A DNA stretch of 64,000 bases. It comes from Henriciella algicola. GTDB taxonomy: Bacteria > Pseudomonadota > Alphaproteobacteria > Caulobacterales > Hyphomonadaceae. The position numbers and the translations under genes were made by a program. The notes beneath the pieces were generated by a model. The model saw nothing but the letters and a program-made list of their open reading frames with translations. It was not told the DNA's origin and searched no databases. Shown here piece after piece: positions 53,411 through 62,398 of this stretch (the stretch's first letter is position 1; each line of letters opens with the position of its first letter). The stretch covers positions 434,001 to 498,000 of the forward strand of contig NZ_QWGA01000007.1 of assembly GCF_003576245.1 (NCBI RefSeq). The letters run 5' to 3'.

Positions 53411-53525
53411 CGATAGCGCCTTCCCTCAGCCGAGGAATCAATTTGCTGAGAATTGTATTGTGCCGGTTAATGTCCGGTTTACCAATGGGTCCGGCAGCAG
53501 ACCTGAAATAAATCTGGGAGTAGAC

Positions 53526-54746
53526 ATGCTCGAAGGCATTCGCGTCATAGAATACGCAACCTATATGGCCGCCCCTGGCGCAGGCAGTATCCTGAGTGAC
53601 TGGGGCGCTGAAGTGATCAAGGTTGAACCGCCCGGCGGCGACCCGATCCGCAAATTCTTCGCAACCATCGGCACCGATATCCAGGACAATCCGGTCTTTG
53701 ATTTCGACAATCGCGGCAAGAAATCCATCGCGCTCGACACGACCACCGATGAGGGCCGCAAGATCCTGCGCGAACTTGCCGAGAGCGCCGACGTCTTCCT
53801 GACGAATGTTCGCCCCGGCGGCCTCGCGCGGTCTGGTCTCGACTATGAAGGACTGAAATCAGTCAATCCGAAACTCGTTTACTGCAGCCTGACTGGATAC
53901 GGCCTCGATGGCCCGGATGCCGACAAGCCTGGCTTCGACGTAGCGAGCTTCTGGGCACGCTCCGGCGCAGCGCGCACCACTATCCCGAAGGGCGGCGAGC
54001 CATTCCCGTGCCGCACGGCTTTTGGCGACCATACGACCAGCATTGCAGCTGCCGCGGGCATCTGCGCCGCGCTGGTGGAGGCCACCAAGACCGGCAAGGG
54101 CCGGCTGGTAGAAGCTTCGCTGCTGCGCACCGCCCTCTTCACGCTTGGCTCTGATTTCGCGATCCAGCTCTTCTTCGGGCGGCTTGGCTCCACCAAGCAG
54201 CGCCATGAGCAGACCGTGCCGATCATGAACTTCTTCCGCACCAGTGACGATCACTGGCTCTGCATCGTGGCGCGTCAGGGCAATTCCGACTGGGCCCCGA
54301 TCTGCCGGGTCATCGGCCGCGAAGACCTCATCGAAGATGAACGTTTCTCCTCGCCAAAGGCGCGCCGCAAGAACAGCGTCGAATGCGTCGGTGTCCTCGA
54401 TGAGGGCTTCGGGGCGATGACGAAGGAAGAAGCTGCCAAGCGCCTCGATGAGCATTCAATCGCCTGGGCACCGGTCCAGACGATGGCCGAAGCGGCCGCC
54501 GACCCGCAGGTTCTGGCAGCCGGCGGCATCGTGGACGTCCCATCAGCCGCAGGCGATGGCAGCTCGTTCAAGTCACCAGCCTCGCCCGTCCGCTTTCCCG
54601 GCGCCAATGACGGACCGAAAGGCCCGTCACCGAAGTTCGGTCAACACAGCCGCGAAGTCCTCGCTGGCCTCGGGCGCAGCGAGGATGAGATCGCTCAGTT
54701 GCTATCTTCCGGTGCGGTCTCGGACGGCGCGAAACCGGCAAAATAG
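53526..54746 (+). CDS. CaiB/BaiF family CoA transferase
   Basis: This 406-residue class III CoA transferase begins MLEGIRVIEYATYMAAPGAGSILSDWGAEVIKVEPPGGD, the family N-terminus. The catalytic Asp is D168 in TAFGDHTTSIAAAAG. Such enzymes move CoA between carboxylic acids (formate, succinate, carnitine, bile or 2-methyl acids). The substrate is not identified. The start is at 53526; an upstream reading frame of 114 codons is spurious. The 3' end overlaps the M1 peptidase gene by 52 nt. Confidence 0.92.
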   Translation: MLEGIRVIEYATYMAAPGAGSILSDWGAEVIKVEPPGGDPIRKFFATIGTDIQDNPVFDFDNRGKKSIALDTTTDEGRKILRELAESADVFLTNVRPGGLARSGLDYEGLKSVNPKLVYCSLTGYGLDGPDADKPGFDVASFWARSGAARTTIPKGGEPFPCRTAFGDHTTSIAAAAGICAALVEATKTGKGRLVEASLLRTALFTLGSDFAIQLFFGRLGSTKQRHEQTVPIMNFFRTSDDHWLCIVARQGNSDWAPICRVIGREDLIEDERFSSPKARRKNSVECVGVLDEGFGAMTKEEAAKRLDEHSIAWAPVQTMAEAAADPQVLAAGGIVDVPSAAGDGSSFKSPASPVRFPGANDGPKGPSPKFGQHSREVLAGLGRSEDEIAQLLSSGAVSDGAKPAK

Positions 54747-57424
54747 CTACGGATCTCGTCACCGCGTTCAGCCTCAAGCGCGACGCAGAGCCCGATGCTC
54801 TCGCGCGCTTCGGCTAGCGCGCGCTCATAGCCGGGCGCCAAGTCCCCATATGCGCCGAACAGGGCCTCGAGCTCGACAATAGCCGTCGGTGAGCAGAGAT
54901 CGCCTGCGAGCCGCGGCGTCGAGCGTGGGCGCTGGCCGGGAATACGCTGCACGAATTCCGGATAGTTCGCCTGTAGCCACGCCCATGCATCCTGTTTGAC
55001 CTCGCTCTGGCGCATCTGGCCGGACATGATCGAATAGGTTTCTCGCGTGCCAAGCTGTCCTGACATGGAAAGCTCCATGATGACCGGCAGCAATGCCGGG
55101 TCATTGTTCTGGCCAATCGCATAAGCAACCGCCTGCTCGAAAGTCGGGTCATCGATGTTCGAGAGCGAAGACACCATCGCATCCAGGAAGCGCTCCCCAC
55201 CCTGCTGCATGCCAATGGCAAGCGCGGTCGAGAAGTCGTCGCTCGTCAGCCCGCGCACTTCGCCGCTTACAGGAAGACCGACATAGGCATTCGCCGCACG
55301 CGCGAATTCTTCCCGCAACTCTGCGTCATTGCCGGTGCGTGCCAGAAAAGACTCTAGACGCGACGCCAGAATACGTTCGCTCTCAAGATCGGACTGCGTC
55401 GCTCGGTCGAGGCGGGACCCAAACACGCGCGTGATCTCGGCCTCCATGCCTGCACGCGCCACCTCGTCAGTCGACACGGCACGATAGAGCGCCGAATACG
55501 CACGCACCGCGCCATCGACGACCTGACGCTGGTCATGCCGGGCCGCTGCATTCGCAATCGCCATCAGTGTCGGGAGGGCAAGCTCCCCCGCTTCGAAACT
55601 CGCAACAGCACTATCGACCGCAACCATGGCTTCACCCGCCTCCAGCGAAGCGAAGTTCACAGCAAGCAAAGCCCACTGTGCGTCTGGCAGGCTGAACCGC
55701 CAGTATCCGGCGCCGCCCGCATTTGGCATGATCCAGTCTGGACAGGTCTCGAACTGGTCGAGTGTCAGGGTGGCCGACTGCTCACTCATCATAGTGCAAA
55801 CACGTTCACGCGTGTCGCCGCTCGCCGCGACGAGACAGTAAGGAATCGTCCACCGACGGCTTTCCTCGATCGGGCTGCCGAGCGGTTCGTACCGGCTTTG
55901 CGACAGTGACACTTCCGGCGTACGGCCTTCGCGGCATTGGAGGTCGGCGCTGATGAGAGGCAGACCTGACTGCTCGACGAAACTACGGAATGCCGTCGTC
56001 AGGTCAGGCTCATCTGTTTCGTCAGCGATGACCTCAAAGAAGTCAGGACTGTCAGCAACCGAGTCCTCGAAACGCGAGATATAGCGGCCCAGCGCTGGGC
56101 GGAATTTGTCAGACCCAAAATAGGAATCCACCATCGCGATGACGGCAAGGCCCTTGTCATAAGTGATCGAGTCATAAGCGTTCCGGATATCCTCGTTCAG
56201 CGTGATCGGCTCTCTGACCGCGCGTGCACTGCGCAGGCTGTCGAGCGACATGGCGCTGATACTGTCGGCAACGGCGTCCAGCTCATAGCCGCCATCCGGC
56301 TCCATATCGGCGAGCACAATACCCGTCGCCCAGCTGGAAAATGCTTCTTTCAGCCAAAGGTCATCCCACCATGGCGGCGTGACCAGATCACCGAACCACA
56401 TATGCGCGATCTCGTGGCTGTGAATGTTGAGTAGCGCCCGTCGCATCGCTGGGCCACTCGTCGGCCCGTAGAGAATGCGGCTCTCGCGATACGTGATCGC
56501 GGCGGCAAGCTCGGTTGCACCGCTCGGCCATTGCGGGGCCGCGATGATGTCGAGCTTCTCATAAGGGTATGGAACGCCGAGCTCCCTCTCAAAAAAGGCA
56601 ACCATCGGTTCCGTCATCATCAGCGCGTAGGAGATTTCGTTCGCTTTGCCTGCGCGGGTGTAACCCGTCAGCGGAACTGGAAAATCCCGAACTTCATTAG
56701 GAGAGAGCGAAGGGCCATCAAGACGGTCGAATGGCCCCACTGCTAAGGACAGAAGATAGGTCGGAAGAGGTCTGGTCGACTTAAAGCTTATCCGCTTAAG
56801 ACCTTCTTCTTCCAGTATTTCTTCACGCTCAATCGAAGTGTTTGCAATTGCCGTATCCGTCTGCGGTACGGTGAGCGTCAGATTAAACGGCGTCTTGAAA
56901 CGCGGCTCATCGAAGCCTGGCATGAAGCGGCGCGCCTGGATGCTTTCTGACTTCGCCAGCGCATAGGCATTGCCCTGCTCGTCAACCTTGAACAGACCGG
57001 TGAGGTTGGCGTCAAAAGGCGCGGTATAGTCAATGGAAACGCGAACAGTTCCGGCGCTAGCCCGGCGTGGAAAGTGGATCCAGGCAACCCCTGAATTCAA
57101 GACATCGCGCCAGGTCGCCGCCTCATCCTGCATATTCGTGCCGGAGACGGTGACGTCCCTGATCTCGAGCCCCTGCCCGTGGAGCCAGAAGCCCTGCGCC
57201 GGCTGGTCGAACTCGACATCGATTTTCACTGTACCGCCAAAGCGTGTGCGGCGCGGATCGATCCTCAGATCCATGTCATACGCAACTGGTCGAACCCCAT
57301 CGGGGAGCGGGCCTCGCGGCGCGCGCTCATAAAGATCGGAGAGTTCCGGCTGTGCCTGACGGGGCGTCGGACCACATGCAGCTAGGCCGACGACAAGAGC
57401 ACATACAAGAATAAGACGTTGCAT
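54695..57424 (-). CDS. Lipoprotein M1 family aminopeptidase, variant without GxMEN
   Basis: This 909-residue M1 metallopeptidase has lipobox LAAC with C17. The zinc motif is intact, H337-E338-I-A-H341 in SHEIAHMWFGD and E360 in WLKEAFSSW. The exopeptidase motif, normally GAMEN, reads GATEL in PSGATELAAAITYRES, keeping the Glu but losing Met and Asn, so substrate handling may be changed. The C-terminal ERAP1-like helical domain occupies about 540-900. It is an outer-membrane or periplasmic peptide trimmer. The start at 57424 gives the lipoprotein signal. The last 17 codons overlap the CaiB gene on the opposite strand. Confidence 0.92.
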   Translation of the reverse strand: MQRLILVCALVVGLAACGPTPRQAQPELSDLYERAPRGPLPDGVRPVAYDMDLRIDPRRTRFGGTVKIDVEFDQPAQGFWLHGQGLEIRDVTVSGTNMQDEAATWRDVLNSGVAWIHFPRRASAGTVRVSIDYTAPFDANLTGLFKVDEQGNAYALAKSESIQARRFMPGFDEPRFKTPFNLTLTVPQTDTAIANTSIEREEILEEEGLKRISFKSTRPLPTYLLSLAVGPFDRLDGPSLSPNEVRDFPVPLTGYTRAGKANEISYALMMTEPMVAFFERELGVPYPYEKLDIIAAPQWPSGATELAAAITYRESRILYGPTSGPAMRRALLNIHSHEIAHMWFGDLVTPPWWDDLWLKEAFSSWATGIVLADMEPDGGYELDAVADSISAMSLDSLRSARAVREPITLNEDIRNAYDSITYDKGLAVIAMVDSYFGSDKFRPALGRYISRFEDSVADSPDFFEVIADETDEPDLTTAFRSFVEQSGLPLISADLQCREGRTPEVSLSQSRYEPLGSPIEESRRWTIPYCLVAASGDTRERVCTMMSEQSATLTLDQFETCPDWIMPNAGGAGYWRFSLPDAQWALLAVNFASLEAGEAMVAVDSAVASFEAGELALPTLMAIANAAARHDQRQVVDGAVRAYSALYRAVSTDEVARAGMEAEITRVFGSRLDRATQSDLESERILASRLESFLARTGNDAELREEFARAANAYVGLPVSGEVRGLTSDDFSTALAIGMQQGGERFLDAMVSSLSNIDDPTFEQAVAYAIGQNNDPALLPVIMELSMSGQLGTRETYSIMSGQMRQSEVKQDAWAWLQANYPEFVQRIPGQRPRSTPRLAGDLCSPTAIVELEALFGAYGDLAPGYERALAEARESIGLCVALEAERGDEIRSYFAGFAPSETAPEDSN

Positions 57425-57568
57425 TGAGGATCCTGAATTACCTGTCACAATTCATATGAGCCGCCACACCCCTGCGTCACCCTGAAATGGACGACCAGCT
57501 GTATTTCGCTGGTTGAGACGGGCCGACTTCTCATGGCGTCCTTCCTGAATCGCCCCTATAAGAACGCC

Positions 57569-58348
57569 ATGAAAATCGCGACCTGGAACGTAAACTCCAT
57601 CAAGGCCCGCATGGCGACGGTGCTTGATGTCCTGAAAACTATCGATGCAGATGTCATCTGCCTTCAGGAGATCAAATGCGAAACCGAGAACTTCCCCTAT
57701 ATGGAGATTGAAGAGCTCGGCTATAACTGCGCCGTCCATGGGCAGAAGAGCTATAATGGCGTCGCGCTCCTCTCTCGCTACCCACTTGAAGACATCGTGA
57801 CCGGCCTGCCCGGCAATGAAGACGATGATCAGGCCCGCTATATTGAAGCGCTTGTGCTGGCTGATCGACCCGTTCGTGTTGGCGGTCTCTACCTGCCAAA
57901 TGGCAATCCTGCCCCAGGCCCGAAATATGACTACAAGCTTGGCTGGATGAAGCATCTCAAGGCCCACGCCGAAGCGCAGCTGAAGCTTGAAGAGGCCTTC
58001 GTGCTGGCGGGCGACTACAACGTCATTCCTCGCGATGAAGATTGCTGGGATATCGCTGTCTGGCGCGATGATGCGCTGGCGCTGCCGACAACGCGCGCCG
58101 CTTTTCGTGAGCTAAAATGGCTAGGCCTGACCGAAGCCTATGAGGCTGCTGACGGGCGCGCGCATGAGTACAGCTTCTGGGACTATCAGGCCGGCGCCTG
58201 GCAGAAAGGCCATGGCATCCGGATCGACCATCTTCTGTTGTCACCGCAGGCCGCAGACCGGCTCGAAGGCGTGGAGATTTACAAGAAGGCCCGCGGTCTG
58301 GAAAAGCCGTCAGACCATGTGCCAGTTATCGCGACGCTTACTGACTAG
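57569..58348 (+). CDS. xth: Exodeoxyribonuclease III
   Basis: Exonuclease III repairs abasic and oxidised sites in DNA. The 259-residue protein begins MKIATWNVNSIKARM with N7, has E34 in CLQEIKCE, the catalytic D in VLAGDYNVIPRDEDCWD and the C-terminal H in KPSDHVPVIA. It is the ExoA/XthA type. The chosen ATG at 57569 puts the conserved start at the N-terminus; a longer frame from 57533 adds 12 unrelated residues. The gene diverges from the M1 peptidase, 144 nt apart. Confidence 0.95.
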   Translation: MKIATWNVNSIKARMATVLDVLKTIDADVICLQEIKCETENFPYMEIEELGYNCAVHGQKSYNGVALLSRYPLEDIVTGLPGNEDDDQARYIEALVLADRPVRVGGLYLPNGNPAPGPKYDYKLGWMKHLKAHAEAQLKLEEAFVLAGDYNVIPRDEDCWDIAVWRDDALALPTTRAAFRELKWLGLTEAYEAADGRAHEYSFWDYQAGAWQKGHGIRIDHLLLSPQAADRLEGVEIYKKARGLEKPSDHVPVIATLTD

Positions 58349-58354
58349 GCTCGC

Positions 58355-58732
58355 CTAGTCTTTCGTGGCGCAGTGCGTGTTGTAGGCATTTACGCGCGCA
58401 TTCGCATTCGACGCCTTTTCCTGCAAATCAGCCTCGACCGCGCGTAGACGCGCTTTCAGGTCTTCATAAGCTGCCCTAGAGCTATCGGCCTGGCGGGCTT
58501 GCTCAGTACTGAAATTGCGCATCGCCTGATTGTTTTCCCAGGCATCGCCCGCATCCTCGACCTTCGGCACCAACGCGTCGCGCTCTGCCTTTAGCTTCAG
58601 GACATTCTGCTGCGCCGTCCGGATCGTCTCTGCCTGCTGAACACAGCTTTCAGACGCGGCCGCGAATGGGGCCGCCACAAAAGCGGTCAGGGACAAAGCG
58701 GCTACGGTCAGGGAGTGTGGCATCTTGATCAT
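58355..58732 (-). CDS. Small periplasmic coiled-coil protein, function unknown
   Basis: This 125-residue protein has a signal peptide (LTVAALSLTAFVAAPFAAAS, cleaved before ESC) and two Cys residues at the ends of a long helical region (QAETIRTAQQNVLKLKAERDALV and STEQARQADSSRAAYEDLKARLRAVEADL). Heptad-like hydrophobic spacing suggests a coiled coil, and the two Cys could link the ends. No family is recognised. It converges with xth, 6 nt apart, and lies 84 nt downstream of the ilvD stop on the same strand. Confidence 0.6.
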   Translation of the reverse strand: MIKMPHSLTVAALSLTAFVAAPFAAASESCVQQAETIRTAQQNVLKLKAERDALVPKVEDAGDAWENNQAMRNFSTEQARQADSSRAAYEDLKARLRAVEADLQEKASNANARVNAYNTHCATKD

Positions 58733-58816
58733 CCTCTGAGGCTATCGGGTCTAGCCTGAAGTCTCGGTGAACGGCGTGACCATTCCATGGCCGCAATCTG
58801 CAGCTTTTACGACGAT

Positions 58817-60544
58817 TTAGAGATCGGCGTAAACATGGCGCTCGGCCTTGAAACCTTCATGGGTCACGGCGCCCTGATAGGCAGGGCCGACAAGCTTTGC
58901 GAACTTGGCAAGCGCGCCTGAGGCGTATTTCGTCTCCCGCGGGGCCCAGCTCTTGCGGCGCTCTGCAAGCTCAGCTTCGCTGACCTCAAGATCGATCGTG
59001 CCGGTTGCGGCATCGATAGAGATCATGTCGCCGTCCTTAATGAGGCCGATGGGCCCGCCTTCCTGCGCTTCCGGCCCGACATGGCCGATACAGAAGCCGC
59101 GCGTCGCGCCGGAGAACCGGCCATCTGTGATCAGCGCGACTTTGTCGCCCATGCCCTGACCGTAGATTGCAGCCGTCGTCGACAGCATCTCGCGCATGCC
59201 TGGGCCACCCTTCGCGCCTTCATAGCGGATGATCAGGACGTCGCCTTCCTTGTAGTCACGCGACTCCACGGCCTTGAAGCAGGCCTCCTCACCATCGAAG
59301 ACGCGGGCCGGGCCGCGGAACTGAAGCGAGTGGAGACCCGCAACCTTCACAATGGCGCCGTCTGGCGCGAGTGAGCCCCAAAGGCCCACCACACCGCCGG
59401 TCTTGGTGATTGGCGTGCTGGCTGGAGAGATCACTTTCTGCTCAGGATTCCAGGTCACCTCTTCAAGGTTTTCGGCCCATGTCTTCCCGGTCACCGTGAT
59501 ACAGTCACCGTGGATAAGACCCTCTTCCAGAAGGGTTTTCATCAGCATCGGCACGCCGCCTGCCTCACCAAAATCCTTGGCGACATATTCACCGCCCGGC
59601 TTTAGCGAGGCGATGTAAGGCGTCTTCTCGAAGATACGGGCCACGTCCTTCAACTCGAAATCGACGCCGCATTCATTGGCCATGGCTGGCAGGTGAAGCG
59701 CTGCATTGGTCGAGCCGCCGGTTGCGGCGACGACGACAGCTGCGTTTTCAAATGCCTTGCGCGTACAGATGTCGCGCGGGCGCAGATTGGTCTCAATGAG
59801 GCGCATAACAGCCTCGCCAGAGGCAACGGCGTACTCATCGCGGTTGGCGTAAGGCGCTGGCAGCGCGGATGAAAGCGGCAGGGCGAGACCGATTGCTTCG
59901 GAGACGCAAGCCATTGTATTTGCAGTAAATTGACCGCCGCACGCCCCATCGCCCGGACAGGCGAGTTTCTCCAGCGCGTGGAGCTTTTCCTCGGTCATGT
60001 CATTATTGCCTGCCGCATGCGCGCCAACCGCTTCGAAAACGTCGAGAACGGTCACGTCCTTGCCCTCAAACCGGCCCGGCAGGATAGAACCGCCATAGAG
60101 GAAGACCGATGGCACGTTGAGGCGCAGCATGGCCATCATCATGCCCGGCAGCGACTTGTCACAACCCGCAACGCCAACAAGCGCATCATAGCCGTGGCCG
60201 CGCATGGTCAGCTCGACGGAATCTGCAATGACTTCACGCGAAACGAGCGATGAGCGCATGCCTTCATGGCCCATGGCGATGCCGTCTGTGACTGTGATCG
60301 TACAGAATTCACGCGGGGTGCCATCGCCAGCTTTGACGCCTTCAGAAACCGCATGGGCCTGTCGCATCAGGGCGGTGTTACAGGGGGCCGCTTCATTCCA
60401 GCAGGAGGCGACGCCGACGAAGGGCTTCTTGATGTCCTTGGTCGACAGGCCCATTGCGTAATAATAGCTGCGATGCGGGGCGCGGGCCGGGCCTTCGGTG
60501 ACGTGGCGCGACGGCAGGCGTGACTTGTCCCAGGTCTTGCTCAT
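58817..60544 (-). CDS. ilvD: Dihydroxy-acid dehydratase
   Basis: IlvD makes 2-oxo acids in valine, leucine and isoleucine synthesis, using an iron-sulphur cluster. The 575-residue protein has the three cluster cysteines C55 (APCN), C128 (GCDKSLPGMMMA, with Lys130) and C202 (ACGGQFTANTMA). It is of the long type with the 2Fe-2S-like cysteine set. GAGGAG precedes the ATG. Its 186-nt upstream region holds copy B of the CACC array element. Confidence 0.96.
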   Translation of the reverse strand: MSKTWDKSRLPSRHVTEGPARAPHRSYYYAMGLSTKDIKKPFVGVASCWNEAAPCNTALMRQAHAVSEGVKAGDGTPREFCTITVTDGIAMGHEGMRSSLVSREVIADSVELTMRGHGYDALVGVAGCDKSLPGMMMAMLRLNVPSVFLYGGSILPGRFEGKDVTVLDVFEAVGAHAAGNNDMTEEKLHALEKLACPGDGACGGQFTANTMACVSEAIGLALPLSSALPAPYANRDEYAVASGEAVMRLIETNLRPRDICTRKAFENAAVVVAATGGSTNAALHLPAMANECGVDFELKDVARIFEKTPYIASLKPGGEYVAKDFGEAGGVPMLMKTLLEEGLIHGDCITVTGKTWAENLEEVTWNPEQKVISPASTPITKTGGVVGLWGSLAPDGAIVKVAGLHSLQFRGPARVFDGEEACFKAVESRDYKEGDVLIIRYEGAKGGPGMREMLSTTAAIYGQGMGDKVALITDGRFSGATRGFCIGHVGPEAQEGGPIGLIKDGDMISIDAATGTIDLEVSEAELAERRKSWAPRETKYASGALAKFAKLVGPAYQGAVTHEGFKAERHVYADL

Positions 60545-60621
60545 TTCGCAGGCTCCTCAAGCTTGATCTTCGCTGATCTGATAGAAGCCCGGCCGGGTTG
60601 AGGCTAGTGGGCGACAGCGAA

Positions 60622-60709
60622 TTTCCGCCGGAAAGTGTGCGAAAAATTCTGCCCTTTTGCCCTCAAAACACGGTGCAGTGACGGTGTACCGGCGGTGTTT
60701 TTGACGGTG
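60622..60709 (-). repeat. Copy B of the CACC array plus hairpin, upstream of ilvD
   Basis: On the plus strand GGTG occurs at 60672, 60683, 60694 and 60706, spaced 11, 11 and 12 bp, which on the ilvD strand is CACC with spacing 12, 11, 11, the same as copy A. After 35 nt (copy A has 24, a difference of one helical turn) TTTCC and GGAAA pair around GCC at 60622-60634. Roughly four fifths of the bases of the array match copy A. It begins 21 nt after the stop of the upstream GNAT gene, on its strand. Confidence 0.75.
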
Positions 60710-60730
60710 CAGCGCCAACCTTGCGCAATT

Positions 60731-61267
60731 TTATTCCAATTTCAGCCGCATCAGGAATTCAAGGTCGCGGTGATCTCCGACCGGAAAGTCGAACTCTCCC
60801 ACCTTCTCGAACCCAATCCGCTCATAAAGCCTGCGCGCGCCATCATTTTCCGAAAAGACGCTGAGATAGAGCTCCGGTGCCTGCGAGATCTTTGCCCAGT
60901 CGATCGCCTCCTCAATGAAGTGCGACCCGAGCCCCCTGCCCTGTAGCGGCGCGTCGACATAAACCCGCATCAATTCCACCGCACCTTCTTCGGCATCATC
61001 TGCAGGCAGCTCCAGCGGCGAGCAGACGAGATAGGCGCCGAGTGTGCCATCCGGCAGTGCGGCCACCCGGACAAGAAAGTCCGGGCTGTCGATCATGTGC
61101 GCGTAGATCGTGCGCGTGTGAGAGTCCTCAAGATAGGCTTCGAGATCAGCCTTGGAGTAGATGTGGCCAAACTTCTCGACAAAGGTCCGTCGCCCAAGCT
61201 CTTCCAGGGCGGCCGCATCGCCGGTCGTCGCAGCGCGAATGGTGATGCCGGTGAGATCAGCTGGCAT
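60731..61267 (-). CDS. GNAT family N-acetyltransferase
   Basis: This 178-residue acetyltransferase begins LTGITIRAATTGDAAALEELGRRTF and shows motif A as ELMRVYVDAPLQGRGLGSHFIEEAIDWAK (RGLGS loop near 117), then the late DGARRLYERIGFEKVGEFDF strand and turn. The substrate is unknown; the pattern resembles GNAT proteins with diamine or aminoglycoside-like annotation but this is not proof. It overlaps the aldo/keto reductase gene start by 11 nt, so both form one minus-strand unit that ends before ilvD's array. Confidence 0.88.
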   Translation of the reverse strand: MPADLTGITIRAATTGDAAALEELGRRTFVEKFGHIYSKADLEAYLEDSHTRTIYAHMIDSPDFLVRVAALPDGTLGAYLVCSPLELPADDAEEGAVELMRVYVDAPLQGRGLGSHFIEEAIDWAKISQAPELYLSVFSENDGARRLYERIGFEKVGEFDFPVGDHRDLEFLMRLKLE

Positions 61268-62198
61268 TGAGACAGTCCATCTCGTCGGCGCTGAGTTTGA
61301 GATCGGCAGCGCTCATGATGTCGGTCAGCTGCTCCATCGAGGTCGCACTGGCGATCGGCGCGGTGATGCTCGGCCGGGCCATGACCCAGGCGAGTGCGAC
61401 CTGCGCCAGTGTGGCATTATGCGCTTTCGCAATGTCATCCATCGCGTCGAGCAAGGCCATGTTGCGATCTGTGAACCAGTCGCCCATGCGTCCGCCGCGC
61501 GGGCTCTTGTCGAGGTCATCCTTTGAACGGTATTTGCCCGTCAGAAAGCCCATGGCGAGCGAGAAATACGAGATGACGCCGAGCCCCTCACGCTTGCAAA
61601 GATCTTCAAGTTCACCTTCATACTGGTCGCGCGTGATGAGGTTGAAGTGCGGCTGGAGCACTAAATAGCGCGCGCGGCCTGGCGCTTCTCCGGCTTTGAG
61701 CGCTTCTGACAGCTGGGCTGCATCATAGTTCGACGCGCCGACAAAGCGGACCTTGCCAGCATCGACCAGCTTCTGGTGCGCCTCCAGCGTTTCGTCGATC
61801 GGCGTGTCACTGTCCGGCGCGTGGGAGAAATAGAGATCGATATGATCGGTCTTGAGACGTTTCAGCGAGGCCTCGCAATTCTCAATGATAAGCTTGGCTG
61901 AAAGGCCAACATTGCCGCCGCCCATATCCATGCCGGTCTTGGTGATCAGGAAAAGCTCATCGCGGCGCTTGTCGGCTGCCAGCCATTCGCCAATGACGGT
62001 TTCGGACTCACCGCCTTCATGCCCCGGCGCCCAGCGGGAATAGACGTTGGCCGTATCCACCGCGTTGAAACCGCCATCTAGGAAGGCATTGAGAATGTCG
62101 AAGCTGGTCTGCTTGTCAGCCGTCCAGCCGAACACATTGCCGCCAAGGACGAGCGGTGCGATCTTCGCATCCGGGTGGCCGAGAGTGCGCTTTTCCAT
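61257..62198 (-). CDS. Aldo/keto reductase
   Basis: This 313-residue NADPH-dependent oxidoreductase has the AKR (beta/alpha)8 signatures: GGFNAVDTANVYSRWAPG with the catalytic Asp and Tyr, LFLITKTGMD with the Lys and DLYFSHAPDSDTPIDE with the His. The C-terminal SATSMEQLTDIMSA binds the cofactor. It belongs to the YajO/potassium-channel-beta-like branch. Substrate unknown. ATG at 62198 has AGGACAG before it; the longer frame starting at 62327 runs into the GIY-YIG cassette repeat and is not coding. Confidence 0.92.
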   Translation of the reverse strand: MEKRTLGHPDAKIAPLVLGGNVFGWTADKQTSFDILNAFLDGGFNAVDTANVYSRWAPGHEGGESETVIGEWLAADKRRDELFLITKTGMDMGGGNVGLSAKLIIENCEASLKRLKTDHIDLYFSHAPDSDTPIDETLEAHQKLVDAGKVRFVGASNYDAAQLSEALKAGEAPGRARYLVLQPHFNLITRDQYEGELEDLCKREGLGVISYFSLAMGFLTGKYRSKDDLDKSPRGGRMGDWFTDRNMALLDAMDDIAKAHNATLAQVALAWVMARPSITAPIASATSMEQLTDIMSAADLKLSADEMDCLNAS

Positions 62199-62304
62199 GA
62201 CTGTCCTCCGCTGGGTTTTTCTTTGGCTAGAGGATAGAGGGCGAGTGCAGCGGGGCAAGATGATAGGTGCCAGAATGGAGAATTGAAACGGCAGCGCGGT
62301 CGCC

Positions 62305-62336
62305 CGTGGTTCGACTTCGCTCACCATGCGGGCTAT
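62305..62336. repeat. Left arm of a 32-bp inverted repeat flanking the GIY-YIG gene
   Basis: The 32 bases at 62305-62336 are the exact reverse complement of 62743-62774. The arm includes the core GGTTCGACTTCGCTCACC. A partial second copy lies 28 bp further on (62351-62371), matching 62323-62343 in 20 of 21 bases. Confidence 0.9.
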
Positions 62337-62350
62337 GAGAGGTCAAGCTT

Positions 62351-62371
62351 ACCATGCGGGCTTTGAGAGGT
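62351..62371 (+). repeat. Partial direct copy of the cassette repeat
   Basis: This 21-bp segment repeats 62323-62343 with one mismatch (T for A at position 13). It lies between the left arm and the GIY-YIG stop codon. Confidence 0.85.
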
Positions 62372-62398
62372 GAGGTTCGAAAGACGGCGTTTGAGAAG

